Part shown: positions 1 to 6,338 of the stretch, in pieces
Numbering within the stretch: position 1 is the first letter of the stretch
Layout of the letters: each line of letters opens with the position of its first letter
Assembly (NCBI GenBank): GCA_029979325.1
Contig: JAPOHS010000043.1
Span: 1-8,125, forward strand
Length of the DNA: 8,125 bases
Direction: 5' to 3'
DNA from: Pseudomonadota bacterium
GTDB lineage: Bacteria > Pseudomonadota > Gammaproteobacteria > UBA11654
Notes under the pieces: model-generated
The model's input: only the letters and a program-made list of their open reading frames with translations
Database searches by the model: none
What the model was told of the DNA's origin: nothing
Position numbers and translations under genes: made by a program

Positions 1-1467
1 ATCTTTCTTTACTTGGAGTGTCTGCTCTTCGCTGATCATTTCGATATCAAAGGGAATCACGCCGATTAGATCATCTGAACGATAAACCTTTGCTCCATCG
101 GTACCAACGAAAGAAACTTGCCCCAGAATTTCCTCGAGAAAATAATCAAGCACCTCACTGTTTTTACCTTCTGATGACAAACTTTCGATGGTATCCAAGC
201 TAACTTGATTATTGATATCTTTGTAGCCAGGTTTACTTATCAATATTTTATGCTCAACCAACGGTTCAAGCATGATTTCCATCGGTGTCAAACCTCGATA
301 TTCATCATTGATGTTGATCGATGCACTCTCTGGTTGGGTCGTGATCTTTAATGGCACATCCAATCTGGAGAGCATCAATGAGTCAAGTGAGATTGAATCC
401 TGCGCTATGACATCTAATTCAATCTCATAATCTTTATACCCTGACTTCCTCAAAGAGAGTGTATTTTTGCCTTGAATAAGCTGAATAGTAGATGGTGTAT
501 TGCCCAATCTTTCATTGCCATTAAAGATACTCACGCCATCTGGCTCTGTGATAATAGAGACATCTGCCCATGCAGGATCGAGATCAAATGAATACTCTTG
601 AATTTCTCCTTTTCCTTTCACGAATATTTCCTTCTCAATGGGAAAATATCGATCAAAGCGAATCTCAATCTTTCGATTTCCTGCAGAAACCAATGTCTCT
701 GGAGTTGTTTTACTAACCTCTGAATCATCTACATAGAGCTTAAAGTCAACATCTGGGGTCATGATGAATACAACCTTGCCAGGCAATCTACTCAAAACAA
801 ACATGCGATCCTGCGACTCATTGTCATCAATGATCAAATTTCCTTTGTTCACAGAAACATAACCTTCATTTAGGATGCTGATCTCATATTCACCGCTTCT
901 CAAGAGATATCGTCCACCTATTTTGAAAGATGGAAAGAACCCACCATCGATTTTTACATCAGAATCTTGAGCGATTGATTCTCCATTTAAATCATCAAAA
1001 ACATCAATTTTTACCGCCTTTGCTGTGAAAAAGTAAAAAGAGAAATAAAGCACAACTAAAGCAATGGAGAACCCAATGTATCTGATGGTTTGATTCTCAA
1101 ATATTCCCTTGGATTGTCTTTTCTCAAAAATGGTTGGCTGTTCGCCACTGATATCGCTGACCGAAATTAAAAGATCACCTTCTTGATGTTCAAATTGAAT
1201 GACTGCATTGTTGATGATTAGTTCATCTTCATTCTCAATCCAATGGCTTCCCTTAAATCTATTTCCATTCAAGGAAGCATCAATGGATTGGTTGGTGATT
1301 TGTAGAAGGTATTTTTCCCCTATTTGATCAATTGTTGCTGACAAGCCTTCAGCCAAAGAACCTGAAATTACGATCTCAGAATTTAGGTCAGTCCCAATCC
1401 TTATTGGGAAATTATTTTGCTCAATCGTCTTAGATTGATTCCCACTTTGAATAATAATTTGGCTCAT
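1..1467 (-). CDS. FHA-like / PEGA-repeat membrane protein (partial, C-terminus off the left edge)
   Basis: The frame is open from the ATG at 1467-1465 to the window edge, giving 489 residues and no stop. Residues about 1-95 resemble an FHA beta-sandwich (RIG at 23-25, NG at 67-68, a late LIINNAVIQF strand). The usual Arg after the Gly is Thr26 and no Ser-x-x-His is visible, so phosphothreonine binding is doubtful. One transmembrane helix lies at about 130-148. Beyond it come tandem PEGA-type beta repeats at about 229-297, 300-368, 371-425 and 449 to the edge, with a divergent one at 152-225. The repeats carry TP or IP turns (TTPETL, NTPSTI, LTPMEI, VIPFDI) and GYKD near repeat ends. Basic residues before the helix suggest the FHA-like part is cytoplasmic and the PEGA part periplasmic. 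The start overlaps the upstream TPR gene's stop by 4 nt (ATGA), implying translational coupling. PEGA repeats are usually surface or envelope binding modules; the ligand is unknown. Confidence 0.85.
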   Translation of the reverse strand, partial: MSQIIIQSGNQSKTIEQNNFPIRIGTDLNSEIVISGSLAEGLSATIDQIGEKYLLQITNQSIDASLNGNRFKGSHWIENEDELIINNAVIQFEHQEGDLLISVSDISGEQPTIFEKRQSKGIFENQTIRYIGFSIALVVLYFSFYFFTAKAVKIDVFDDLNGESIAQDSDVKIDGGFFPSFKIGGRYLLRSGEYEISILNEGYVSVNKGNLIIDDNESQDRMFVLSRLPGKVVFIMTPDVDFKLYVDDSEVSKTTPETLVSAGNRKIEIRFDRYFPIEKEIFVKGKGEIQEYSFDLDPAWADVSIITEPDGVSIFNGNERLGNTPSTIQLIQGKNTLSLRKSGYKDYEIELDVIAQDSISLDSLMLSRLDVPLKITTQPESASININDEYRGLTPMEIMLEPLVEHKILISKPGYKDINNQVSLDTIESLSSEGKNSEVLDYFLEEILGQVSFVGTDGAKVYRSDDLIGVIPFDIEMISEEQTLQVKKD

Positions 1468-2945
1468 ATTTTCTTATTGCAAATAATCCTGACTCGCTGA
1501 TTTTGCTTATTGGGATCCACTCTGAATCTTATGGTTTCATCTTTGAATCCTTTTCTGCTTCCTCTGGCAGTATAAATTCCAGGCCTAAGGGAAACTATCT
1601 TTTGTTGAAATGTCCCCATTTGATCAACTTTAAAAATAGTGACCTCAGTGAGTTGATCAGATTCAAAAATCACATCTATTGGGATCAGTGCTATCTGGAT
1701 CAGTGAATCCAGTTTTCGAATGGATACCTCCAACTTAGGGCCAACACGCTCGATTGATTTTGCAGTTTCCAATAGGGCTTGAGCTTGACCCAAAACTTTA
1801 TTGTCATTAAAAGCATCACTTCTGGCGATTATCGAAGTCATTTCTGCATCCAATAAAATTCTTGATTCGACCCTAGTGAGACTCTCTTTGACTTCTTCAA
1901 GATTGGGGTCAATGACCAGAATCTCTTCGTAAAAACCCTTTGCTTGATTCCATTCTTCATTGACTTCTGCAATCAATCCCTTGTACTTAAGTGATTTTGT
2001 TAGACTTGCAATTCTCTTTAACTCAAGTTCATCGAGCGCCTGCAGAGCCTCTTTTGAGTTTGGACGTATCGATAGAGCTTGTTCAAATAAAATCTTTGCA
2101 TCATCAAAAGATTCATCATTCAATGATCGATATCCTTTTGATAATGACTCCTGAAACAGATTGTCTGCATATGATTTCTTTGCTTGAGTCAGTCCATTGA
2201 TTGCCGGTTCCCAATTGGGGTCAATCGATAAGGCATCTTCAAATGACTGAATGGCAAGCTCATAACTTCCTAATCCGAATTCAGTTTCGCCTCTTTGAGT
2301 TCTTTCCAAGACTTGATCGAGTTTTAGGGCACGATCCAAGCCTTGTTTCGCTTCGAGGTTGTTGCCATCAATTGCCAATGCAATTTCAAAATTTGCAATC
2401 GCGTCATCTTTATCGCCATTAAGGATTGATGACTGTCCTGATTCAAGCGCATTTGCTAATACATCAGGAATCGAGATTTCCATATTTGAGAGCATTTGTA
2501 ATGCCTCTCGATATCGTTCTGCTGAAATATCATATTGCTGCTCTATGAATGCTGAATCGCCCTCTTGTTGCATAATGAGGACATCTTCCCATTTCCCCAT
2601 TCCCCAAAAAAGAATGCCTTGAAGTTTAAGCGACTCGATCTTAATCAATAATTCAGAAAGCAGTGCTTCCGCAATCGGCTTTTGTGCCAATATCTCTTGG
2701 TTCGGAATGAGGATTGTTTTTTCTTCGATCGCTTGATTGGGTAGATCCTCTTTATCATCTTGTACAAGCGATGGCAGGAAAAAAACGACAATAACCAACA
2801 GCAAGGCAAGACCAACTAGAATTCCACCTCCTTTTTTAACACTGATTGAATTGGAACGTTCTTTCTCTAATTTCTGCTGGTATAGCGTCTTTTCTTCAGG
2901 TTGAACTGATGTGTCAGTATTTTTTTGATCAACGGACTCATTCAT
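1464..2945 (-). CDS. Membrane-anchored TPR protein with PEGA-like C-terminus
   Basis: This 493-residue protein has a charged cytoplasmic N-terminus (1-39, basic at its end) and one transmembrane helix at about 41-60. A long helical periplasmic part follows, with TPR-like units near 129-152, 168-203, 212-252, 263-303 and 317-357. These show the small-residue and aromatic pattern plus the closing 'ALxIDPN' type (IDGNN 192-196, IDPNW 241-245, IRPNS 293-297, IDPNL 345-349). The last 70 residues (420-490) form a beta-rich PEGA-like module: PGIYTARGSRKGFKDE at 455-470, VDP at 476-478 and a lone cysteine near the end. It starts 9 nt after the upstream gene's stop with no strong Shine-Dalgarno, so coupling is likely. 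Its last codons overlap the next gene. TPR arrays scaffold protein complexes, so it may bridge envelope partners from this operon. No enzymatic motif is seen. Domain calls are by eye; the function is unknown. Confidence 0.88.
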   Translation of the reverse strand: MNESVDQKNTDTSVQPEEKTLYQQKLEKERSNSISVKKGGGILVGLALLLVIVVFFLPSLVQDDKEDLPNQAIEEKTILIPNQEILAQKPIAEALLSELLIKIESLKLQGILFWGMGKWEDVLIMQQEGDSAFIEQQYDISAERYREALQMLSNMEISIPDVLANALESGQSSILNGDKDDAIANFEIALAIDGNNLEAKQGLDRALKLDQVLERTQRGETEFGLGSYELAIQSFEDALSIDPNWEPAINGLTQAKKSYADNLFQESLSKGYRSLNDESFDDAKILFEQALSIRPNSKEALQALDELELKRIASLTKSLKYKGLIAEVNEEWNQAKGFYEEILVIDPNLEEVKESLTRVESRILLDAEMTSIIARSDAFNDNKVLGQAQALLETAKSIERVGPKLEVSIRKLDSLIQIALIPIDVIFESDQLTEVTIFKVDQMGTFQQKIVSLRPGIYTARGSRKGFKDETIRFRVDPNKQNQRVRIICNKKI

Positions 2946-2954
2946 GAGTTTTGA

Positions 2955-4148
2955 TTATTCGGCTTGAGCCTGAGGTATAGTAAAACCAGTCTCATCAATG
3001 TAGATCTCCTTGAGGAGCCTTCTCCATTCTTGAAATTTTTCTTCGGCACTGCCGGTGAGACGAATTGTTTGTCCTTCCAGTTCGATCACCAATGGTTGCA
3101 CTTGAGCATCAAAATCAGCGCCCGATTCTTTCAATGATTCCTGGTAGATCTTCGCTTCAGAAGCGGTAGCAAAACCACTTCTTAACCCTTCAATCCCTCC
3201 ATAAATCGCCATTTGTCTCATGGTACTGCTTGCTCTACTGTCTCCATCTGTAGCCAAAGCACCTGCTAATGCGACTGCGCCCAATATTTTTCTTGTTCTT
3301 GCAGACCTTTGCAGCTCTTCATATGTGATCATGTCTTCTCTTGAGAGTTTTCTCCAATCCTCATAAGGTTGAGAGAGATTCTCATAAAGTTGCCCATAGT
3401 ATTCATTGAGTGTATCGAGCAACAAAAACTCTCTTTCTTGCACCTCAAGGATTCTTTGCATGATTTCATCATCCTCAGATGGAAGACGTTCAAGCGAATA
3501 GATGTTTTTCTTACTTTTAGAAATATACTCATCATAGACAGGTATCAACTCTGATGCGAAACGTATTTCACCGGTTTGTGATAAACGGATCAAATCTTCT
3601 CTGGTTTTAGCTTGTTTGATTTGTAGAAGATCATTGGCAATCTTATTGAAGATATTTTGATAAGGATCCTGAGTTAAATCTCTTCGTTTGCTGTATGAGC
3701 TCTTTGCGATATTTGACTTGTATGTTTTATTGATCCATTGCGCGCCAACAATATCCCATACGCCTATCTCTAGTTCCACATCGAGTCCATCGGATTTTTT
3801 AATTCTTCCAACAATGATAAGATCTATCGCTTTTGATCTCTCAGGAAGCACCCAAACGCCGCCCCAGTGACCAGTGCTCTCCAATGTCTTTTTCAGGTGG
3901 TATGGCATATATCTGGCCTCGGCTTTCCTGATTTCAGGAAAAATCATTGGATCTTCTTTCTCTGGTACATTTGGATCAAATAACATGATTCCAATATCAA
4001 GTAACTCTTCAAAGGGTATTTCAGTTTGAGCAATTTCAAGTTGTACCTTCTCGTACTTAATCGTTTTTGCTTCTAAATGATATATTCCAGAGAAAAATAA
4101 CAGCGTGAACACAAACAAGGTCTTTGAAGTCATTTGAATTGGCCTCAT
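2955..4148 (-). CDS. Secreted protein of unknown function, CsgG/TolB-N-like N-terminal half
   Basis: I chose the ATG at 4148-4146, giving 397 residues. It forms a TGATG junction with the upstream stop and puts a clean signal peptide at the N-terminus: hydrophobic LFVFTLLFFSGIY, with likely cleavage after LEA at residue 27. A longer reading from 4187 would add 13 residues, bury the signal and overlap the lipoprotein gene by 40 nt. Residues about 49-147 show an alternating alpha/beta pattern (IGIMLFDP, then an EARYMPYHLKKTLE helix, VWVLPE, DLIIVGRIKKSDG, LDVELEIGVWDIVG) reminiscent of CsgG or TolB N-terminal-like domains. That similarity is inferred from pattern only. The middle (about 180-285) is charged and helical. 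A Gly/Ala-rich hydrophobic stretch lies at 288-298, and a beta element plus helix at 350-384 (LVIELEGQTIRLTGSAEE, then EWRRLLKEIY) looks like a defined C-terminal motif. No cysteine follows the signal, so it is not a lipoprotein. A periplasmic or outer-membrane-associated role is plausible. Confidence 0.85.
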   Translation of the reverse strand: MRPIQMTSKTLFVFTLLFFSGIYHLEAKTIKYEKVQLEIAQTEIPFEELLDIGIMLFDPNVPEKEDPMIFPEIRKAEARYMPYHLKKTLESTGHWGGVWVLPERSKAIDLIIVGRIKKSDGLDVELEIGVWDIVGAQWINKTYKSNIAKSSYSKRRDLTQDPYQNIFNKIANDLLQIKQAKTREDLIRLSQTGEIRFASELIPVYDEYISKSKKNIYSLERLPSEDDEIMQRILEVQEREFLLLDTLNEYYGQLYENLSQPYEDWRKLSREDMITYEELQRSARTRKILGAVALAGALATDGDSRASSTMRQMAIYGGIEGLRSGFATASEAKIYQESLKESGADFDAQVQPLVIELEGQTIRLTGSAEEKFQEWRRLLKEIYIDETGFTIPQAQAE

Positions 4149-4945
4149 CACTTCTTGATTCCCATGTGCTTTCGATACTCTTCCCATAACGCTTCTCGAA
4201 TCAATGGATCATCTTCTTGAATGGCAGCCTCTCTTATTTGCCTAGCAATCACATCCTCTCCTGTTCCATCCATGGGGATGTCATCGGGGATGCGCTCTTT
4301 CTCTTTATCGGCTTGAGACTGAGATGAATCATCACCCGAATCAGATTTTGACTCACTATCCTGTGCTTCACCTTCCTGTCCTTGTGATGCTTCTGCTTCA
4401 GAACCACTTGAGCCCATTGCACCATCCATTCCTCCCTCTAATGCGCCTTCACTGATTGCAGCAGCATCAGCAGATTCTTGCCCAGTCATGCCATCGCCTC
4501 GATCGGCTGAAGCAATGACCACTCTCTCTGAAGCAATGTCTTTGTCAAAATCACCCAGTGAGTCCTCAAAAATGGAAGATGCAGATCTTTGTGAACCACC
4601 CATGGATCCTGTATTTTGCGAAGACTGACCGGAAGAGGTGCTCATGCTCCCTTGGCCCATCTGTCCTGAATTGCTTCCGGCTGACTGAGAACTACTGGAT
4701 GTTTGACCTTGACTGCCTGCACTTCCTTGTGAACCTTGTTGTGGTGAACCGCTTTGTGATGAGCTCGATGATGAAGACTGAGACCCTGAGGACGGCATCG
4801 TAGGGCTCGGTGAGGGTATGCTCACTGATGGTGAACTGGGTGACTGAGAAGAAGGGCTCTGCGGTCCTCCTCCCATTTGTTGTGTCTCACATCCCAAAAG
4901 GAATAAAACACTCAGAATAATCGGTAATTTTCTTATTTCTGACAT
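4148..4945 (-). CDS. Ser/Gln/Gly-rich outer-membrane-type lipoprotein
   Basis: Starting at the ATG at 4945-4943 gives 265 residues. This start has a GAAGGA Shine-Dalgarno at 4954-4949 and yields a compact lipoprotein signal (basic n-region, IILSVLFLLGC). The alternative ATG at 4972 would add nine residues ahead of the signal. The lipobox LLGC places the acylated cysteine at residue 19. Residue +2 is Glu, not Asp, so by the enterobacterial Lol rule it would go to the outer membrane. Residues about 24-124 are low-complexity Ser/Gln/Gly/Pro, probably a disordered tether. Residues 125-218 are acidic and disordered-looking. Residues 219-265 form an ordered, probably helical tail (IPDDIPMDGTGEDVIARQ, then IREAAIQEDD and EALWEEYRKH) that looks like the functional module. 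It is first in the leftward operon, and its stop overlaps the next start by 1 nt. No enzymatic motif is present. Low complexity will make database hits unreliable except in the tail. Confidence 0.87.
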   Translation of the reverse strand: MSEIRKLPIILSVLFLLGCETQQMGGGPQSPSSQSPSSPSVSIPSPSPTMPSSGSQSSSSSSSQSGSPQQGSQGSAGSQGQTSSSSQSAGSNSGQMGQGSMSTSSGQSSQNTGSMGGSQRSASSIFEDSLGDFDKDIASERVVIASADRGDGMTGQESADAAAISEGALEGGMDGAMGSSGSEAEASQGQEGEAQDSESKSDSGDDSSQSQADKEKERIPDDIPMDGTGEDVIARQIREAAIQEDDPLIREALWEEYRKHMGIKK

Positions 4946-5000
4946 CTTTCCTTCAAATTTATGCCAGATCAATAGAACCGGCTTGTATTTTATATCTTAC

Positions 5001-5025
5001 TACTTAATTATCATTACTTAATTAT
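5001..5025. repeat. 11-bp direct repeat over the operon promoter
   Basis: TACTTAATTAT occurs at 5001-5011 and again at 5015-5025, offset by 14 bp with a 3-bp gap. Each copy contains the near-palindromic core TTAATTA. The pair covers the -10 hexamer and most of the spacer of the leftward promoter, so it could be a tandem operator. AT-rich composition alone could also produce it. Confidence 0.6.
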
Positions 5026-5035
5026 TTCGTCGCAA
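5007..5035 (-). promoter_or_regulatory. Sigma70-type promoter for the envelope operon
   Basis: On the minus strand TTGCGA (5035-5030, four of six matches to TTGACA) is followed after exactly 17 nt by GATAAT (5012-5007, five of six matches to TATAAT). Transcription would begin near position 5000, leaving a leader of about 55 nt before the lipoprotein ATG. The call rests on consensus match and position only; AT-rich DNA gives chance matches. Confidence 0.5.
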
Positions 5036-5097
5036 TAAGAATAACAACTCCTTCATTTATTCTTAATTTGTTACGATTTGGTTTTAGAGAATAAAAC

Positions 5098-5103
5098 AAG
5101 GAG
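5098..5103 (+). promoter_or_regulatory. Shine-Dalgarno AAGGAG for the MaoC gene
   Basis: A perfect AAGGAG lies 5 nt before the ATG at 5109. It fixes the start of the hydratase gene and suggests efficient translation. Confidence 0.85.
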
Positions 5104-5108
5104 AAAAA

Positions 5109-5576
5109 ATGTCTAAAGAAGCTGTACTCAATGAACTCAATAGCCAAGTTGGCTCTCTGATTCATCAAAGTGAATGGATTGATATCTCTCAAGAAAAGAT
5201 TGATGCATTTGCAGATGCAACAGAGGATCATCAATGGATTCATATTGATCCAACTAGAGCTGCTGAAGAATCCCCATTCAAAGCAACAATTGCACATGGT
5301 TATTTTACTTTATCTCTTTATCCAAAACTGAGAGGCTTGGTGGATCCTTCAACTCCGGTTTTCCCTGGCACAAAAAACATCATCAATTATGGTATCAATA
5401 AACTCCGTTTTCCAGGCCCAGTCATATCTGGAAGCTCAATTAGAGCAAACTGCACACTTGTCTCTGTTGAAGAGATTAAAGGAAGCATTGAATTGGTGGA
5501 AGAATATTCTGTTGAGGTTAAAGATCAAGATCGTCCTGCCTGTGTTGCAGAATGCATCATGAGACTTTATTTCTGA
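5109..5576 (+). CDS. MaoC/NodN-family (R)-specific enoyl-CoA hydratase
   Basis: This 155-residue single hot-dog-fold protein has the usual length for NodN-like MaoC hydratases. The hydratase-2 active-site segment is intact: ATEDHQWIHIDPTRAA at 37-52 supplies the catalytic Asp40 and His45, followed by FKATIAHGYFTLSL at 57-70. The later INYGINKLRFPGPV segment (about 92-105) is typical of the NodN / Mycobacterium Rv0130 (HtdZ) subfamily, recalled from memory. These enzymes add water to trans-2-enoyl-CoA to form (R)-3-hydroxyacyl-CoA in the cytoplasm, usually as dimers. The start is set by a strong AAGGAG 5 nt upstream. The next gene begins immediately after its TGA, so the two are probably co-translated. 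The exact acyl chain preference cannot be read from sequence. Confidence 0.93.
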   Translation: MSKEAVLNELNSQVGSLIHQSEWIDISQEKIDAFADATEDHQWIHIDPTRAAEESPFKATIAHGYFTLSLYPKLRGLVDPSTPVFPGTKNIINYGINKLRFPGPVISGSSIRANCTLVSVEEIKGSIELVEEYSVEVKDQDRPACVAECIMRLYF

Positions 5577-6338
5577 GTGAAAGATATCCTTGAGCAAAAT
5601 ATACAAGACTCTGTGCTTGAGCTTACTATCAATCGTGAGGAAGCAGGCAATGCCTTAAATAATGAATTAATCGGACTGCTGAATGATTCATTGATGCGTC
5701 ATAGGGCTCGATCGGATCTCAGATGTGTATTCATCAAAGGCTCAGGGGAAAAGTTTTTTGTCGCGGGAGGAGATGTAAAGGAACTCACATCAGTTAAGGA
5801 AGATAAGGAAACCGAAGCAATGGCATTGAATGGCAGAGCGATGCTGGATCAAATTCGATACTTTCCTGTTCCAGTGATAGCGAATATCAATGGATACGCA
5901 TTGGGTGGCGGAGCTGAATTGGCAATGGCATGCGATTACAGAGTTGCCTGTGAAACAGCCAAATTTGGCTTCATACACTCTTCACTGGGTATCACGACTG
6001 CATGGGGCGGCATGATAGATCTGATTGAGGGCATCGGAAGCAGCAAGGCGCTCTCAATCCTGATTGAGGGCAAAATGTTGAATGCAGAAGAAGCGCGCCA
6101 TACGGGCATCATACAAGAAGTTGAAAAGACCCATGATGCGTTAAAAATAAGAATAAACGAACTTAAAAAGATTTATCGAAACACCCCCATTGAAGTGATT
6201 CGTGGAATCAAAGCTGTAAACATAAGACACAAGGAATCGATTCATGAACTGCTCAAAGGAATTGAAATGGATTCGTTTAAGAAAACATGGATGAGTGATG
6301 AGCATTGGCAGAAAGTAGAAGAGTTACTCTCTAAGTGA
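5577..6338 (+). CDS. Crotonase-fold protein (enoyl-CoA hydratase/isomerase family), possibly a decarboxylase
   Basis: The frame gives 253 residues from a GTG start directly abutting the MaoC stop (TGA then GTG). No clear Shine-Dalgarno is visible and an in-frame stop lies immediately upstream, so reinitiation or coupling is likely. Crotonase landmarks are present: TINREEAGNALNNEL (17-31), the first oxyanion segment VAGGDVKEL (62-70), and NGYALGGGAELAMACDYRVA (105-124). Glu114 matches Glu144 of rat mitochondrial hydratase. The position matching Glu164 is His134 (FGFIHSSLGI), and W143-G144-G145 follows. Loss of the second Glu argues against classical hydratase activity. The F-x-H, LGI and WGG pattern resembles human ECHDC1 (ethylmalonyl-CoA decarboxylase), as I recall that sequence. 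Cytoplasmic. Its 3' end overlaps the convergent fadD by 15 nt. Family assignment is firm; the reaction is open. Confidence 0.9.
   Translation: MKDILEQNIQDSVLELTINREEAGNALNNELIGLLNDSLMRHRARSDLRCVFIKGSGEKFFVAGGDVKELTSVKEDKETEAMALNGRAMLDQIRYFPVPVIANINGYALGGGAELAMACDYRVACETAKFGFIHSSLGITTAWGGMIDLIEGIGSSKALSILIEGKMLNAEEARHTGIIQEVEKTHDALKIRINELKKIYRNTPIEVIRGIKAVNIRHKESIHELLKGIEMDSFKKTWMSDEHWQKVEELLSK

Larger units (their letters stand above)
4946..5108. promoter_or_regulatory. Divergent intergenic control region
   Basis: These 163 AT-rich nucleotides separate the leftward envelope operon from the rightward acyl-CoA pair. They contain a promoter for the minus-strand operon, an 11-bp direct repeat over it, and Shine-Dalgarno sequences at both ends. 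On the plus strand I found no -35/-10 pair that I trust. A TTGTTA at 5068-5073 has ATAAAA 17 nt downstream, but transcription from it would start at the ribosome binding site. Confidence 0.7.

Noticed and set aside
1503..2622. Several plus-strand frames of 64-87 codons opposite the TPR gene
   Set aside because: They are antisense to a well-supported 493-residue gene, have no ribosome binding sites or recognisable domains, and overlap each other in different frames.
4558..4803. Plus-strand 81-codon frame opposite the lipoprotein's Ser-rich region
   Set aside because: Low-complexity Ser/Gln codons leave long open frames on the opposite strand; no start signal or domain supports it.
4660..4860. 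Tandem DNA repeat or CRISPR-like structure in the Ser-rich lipoprotein region
   Set aside because: The codons are irregular with no fixed repeat unit or spacer; the pattern is explained by low-complexity protein sequence.
5068..5096. Plus-strand promoter TTGTTA-17-ATAAAA for the MaoC gene
   Set aside because: The -10 match is poor and transcription would begin within or after the Shine-Dalgarno at 5098-5103, leaving no usable leader.
5022..5297. Minus-strand 91-codon frame across the divergent region and the MaoC start
   Set aside because: It is antisense to the MaoC gene and runs over the operon promoter; the Cys- and Phe-rich translation looks like a reverse-strand artefact.
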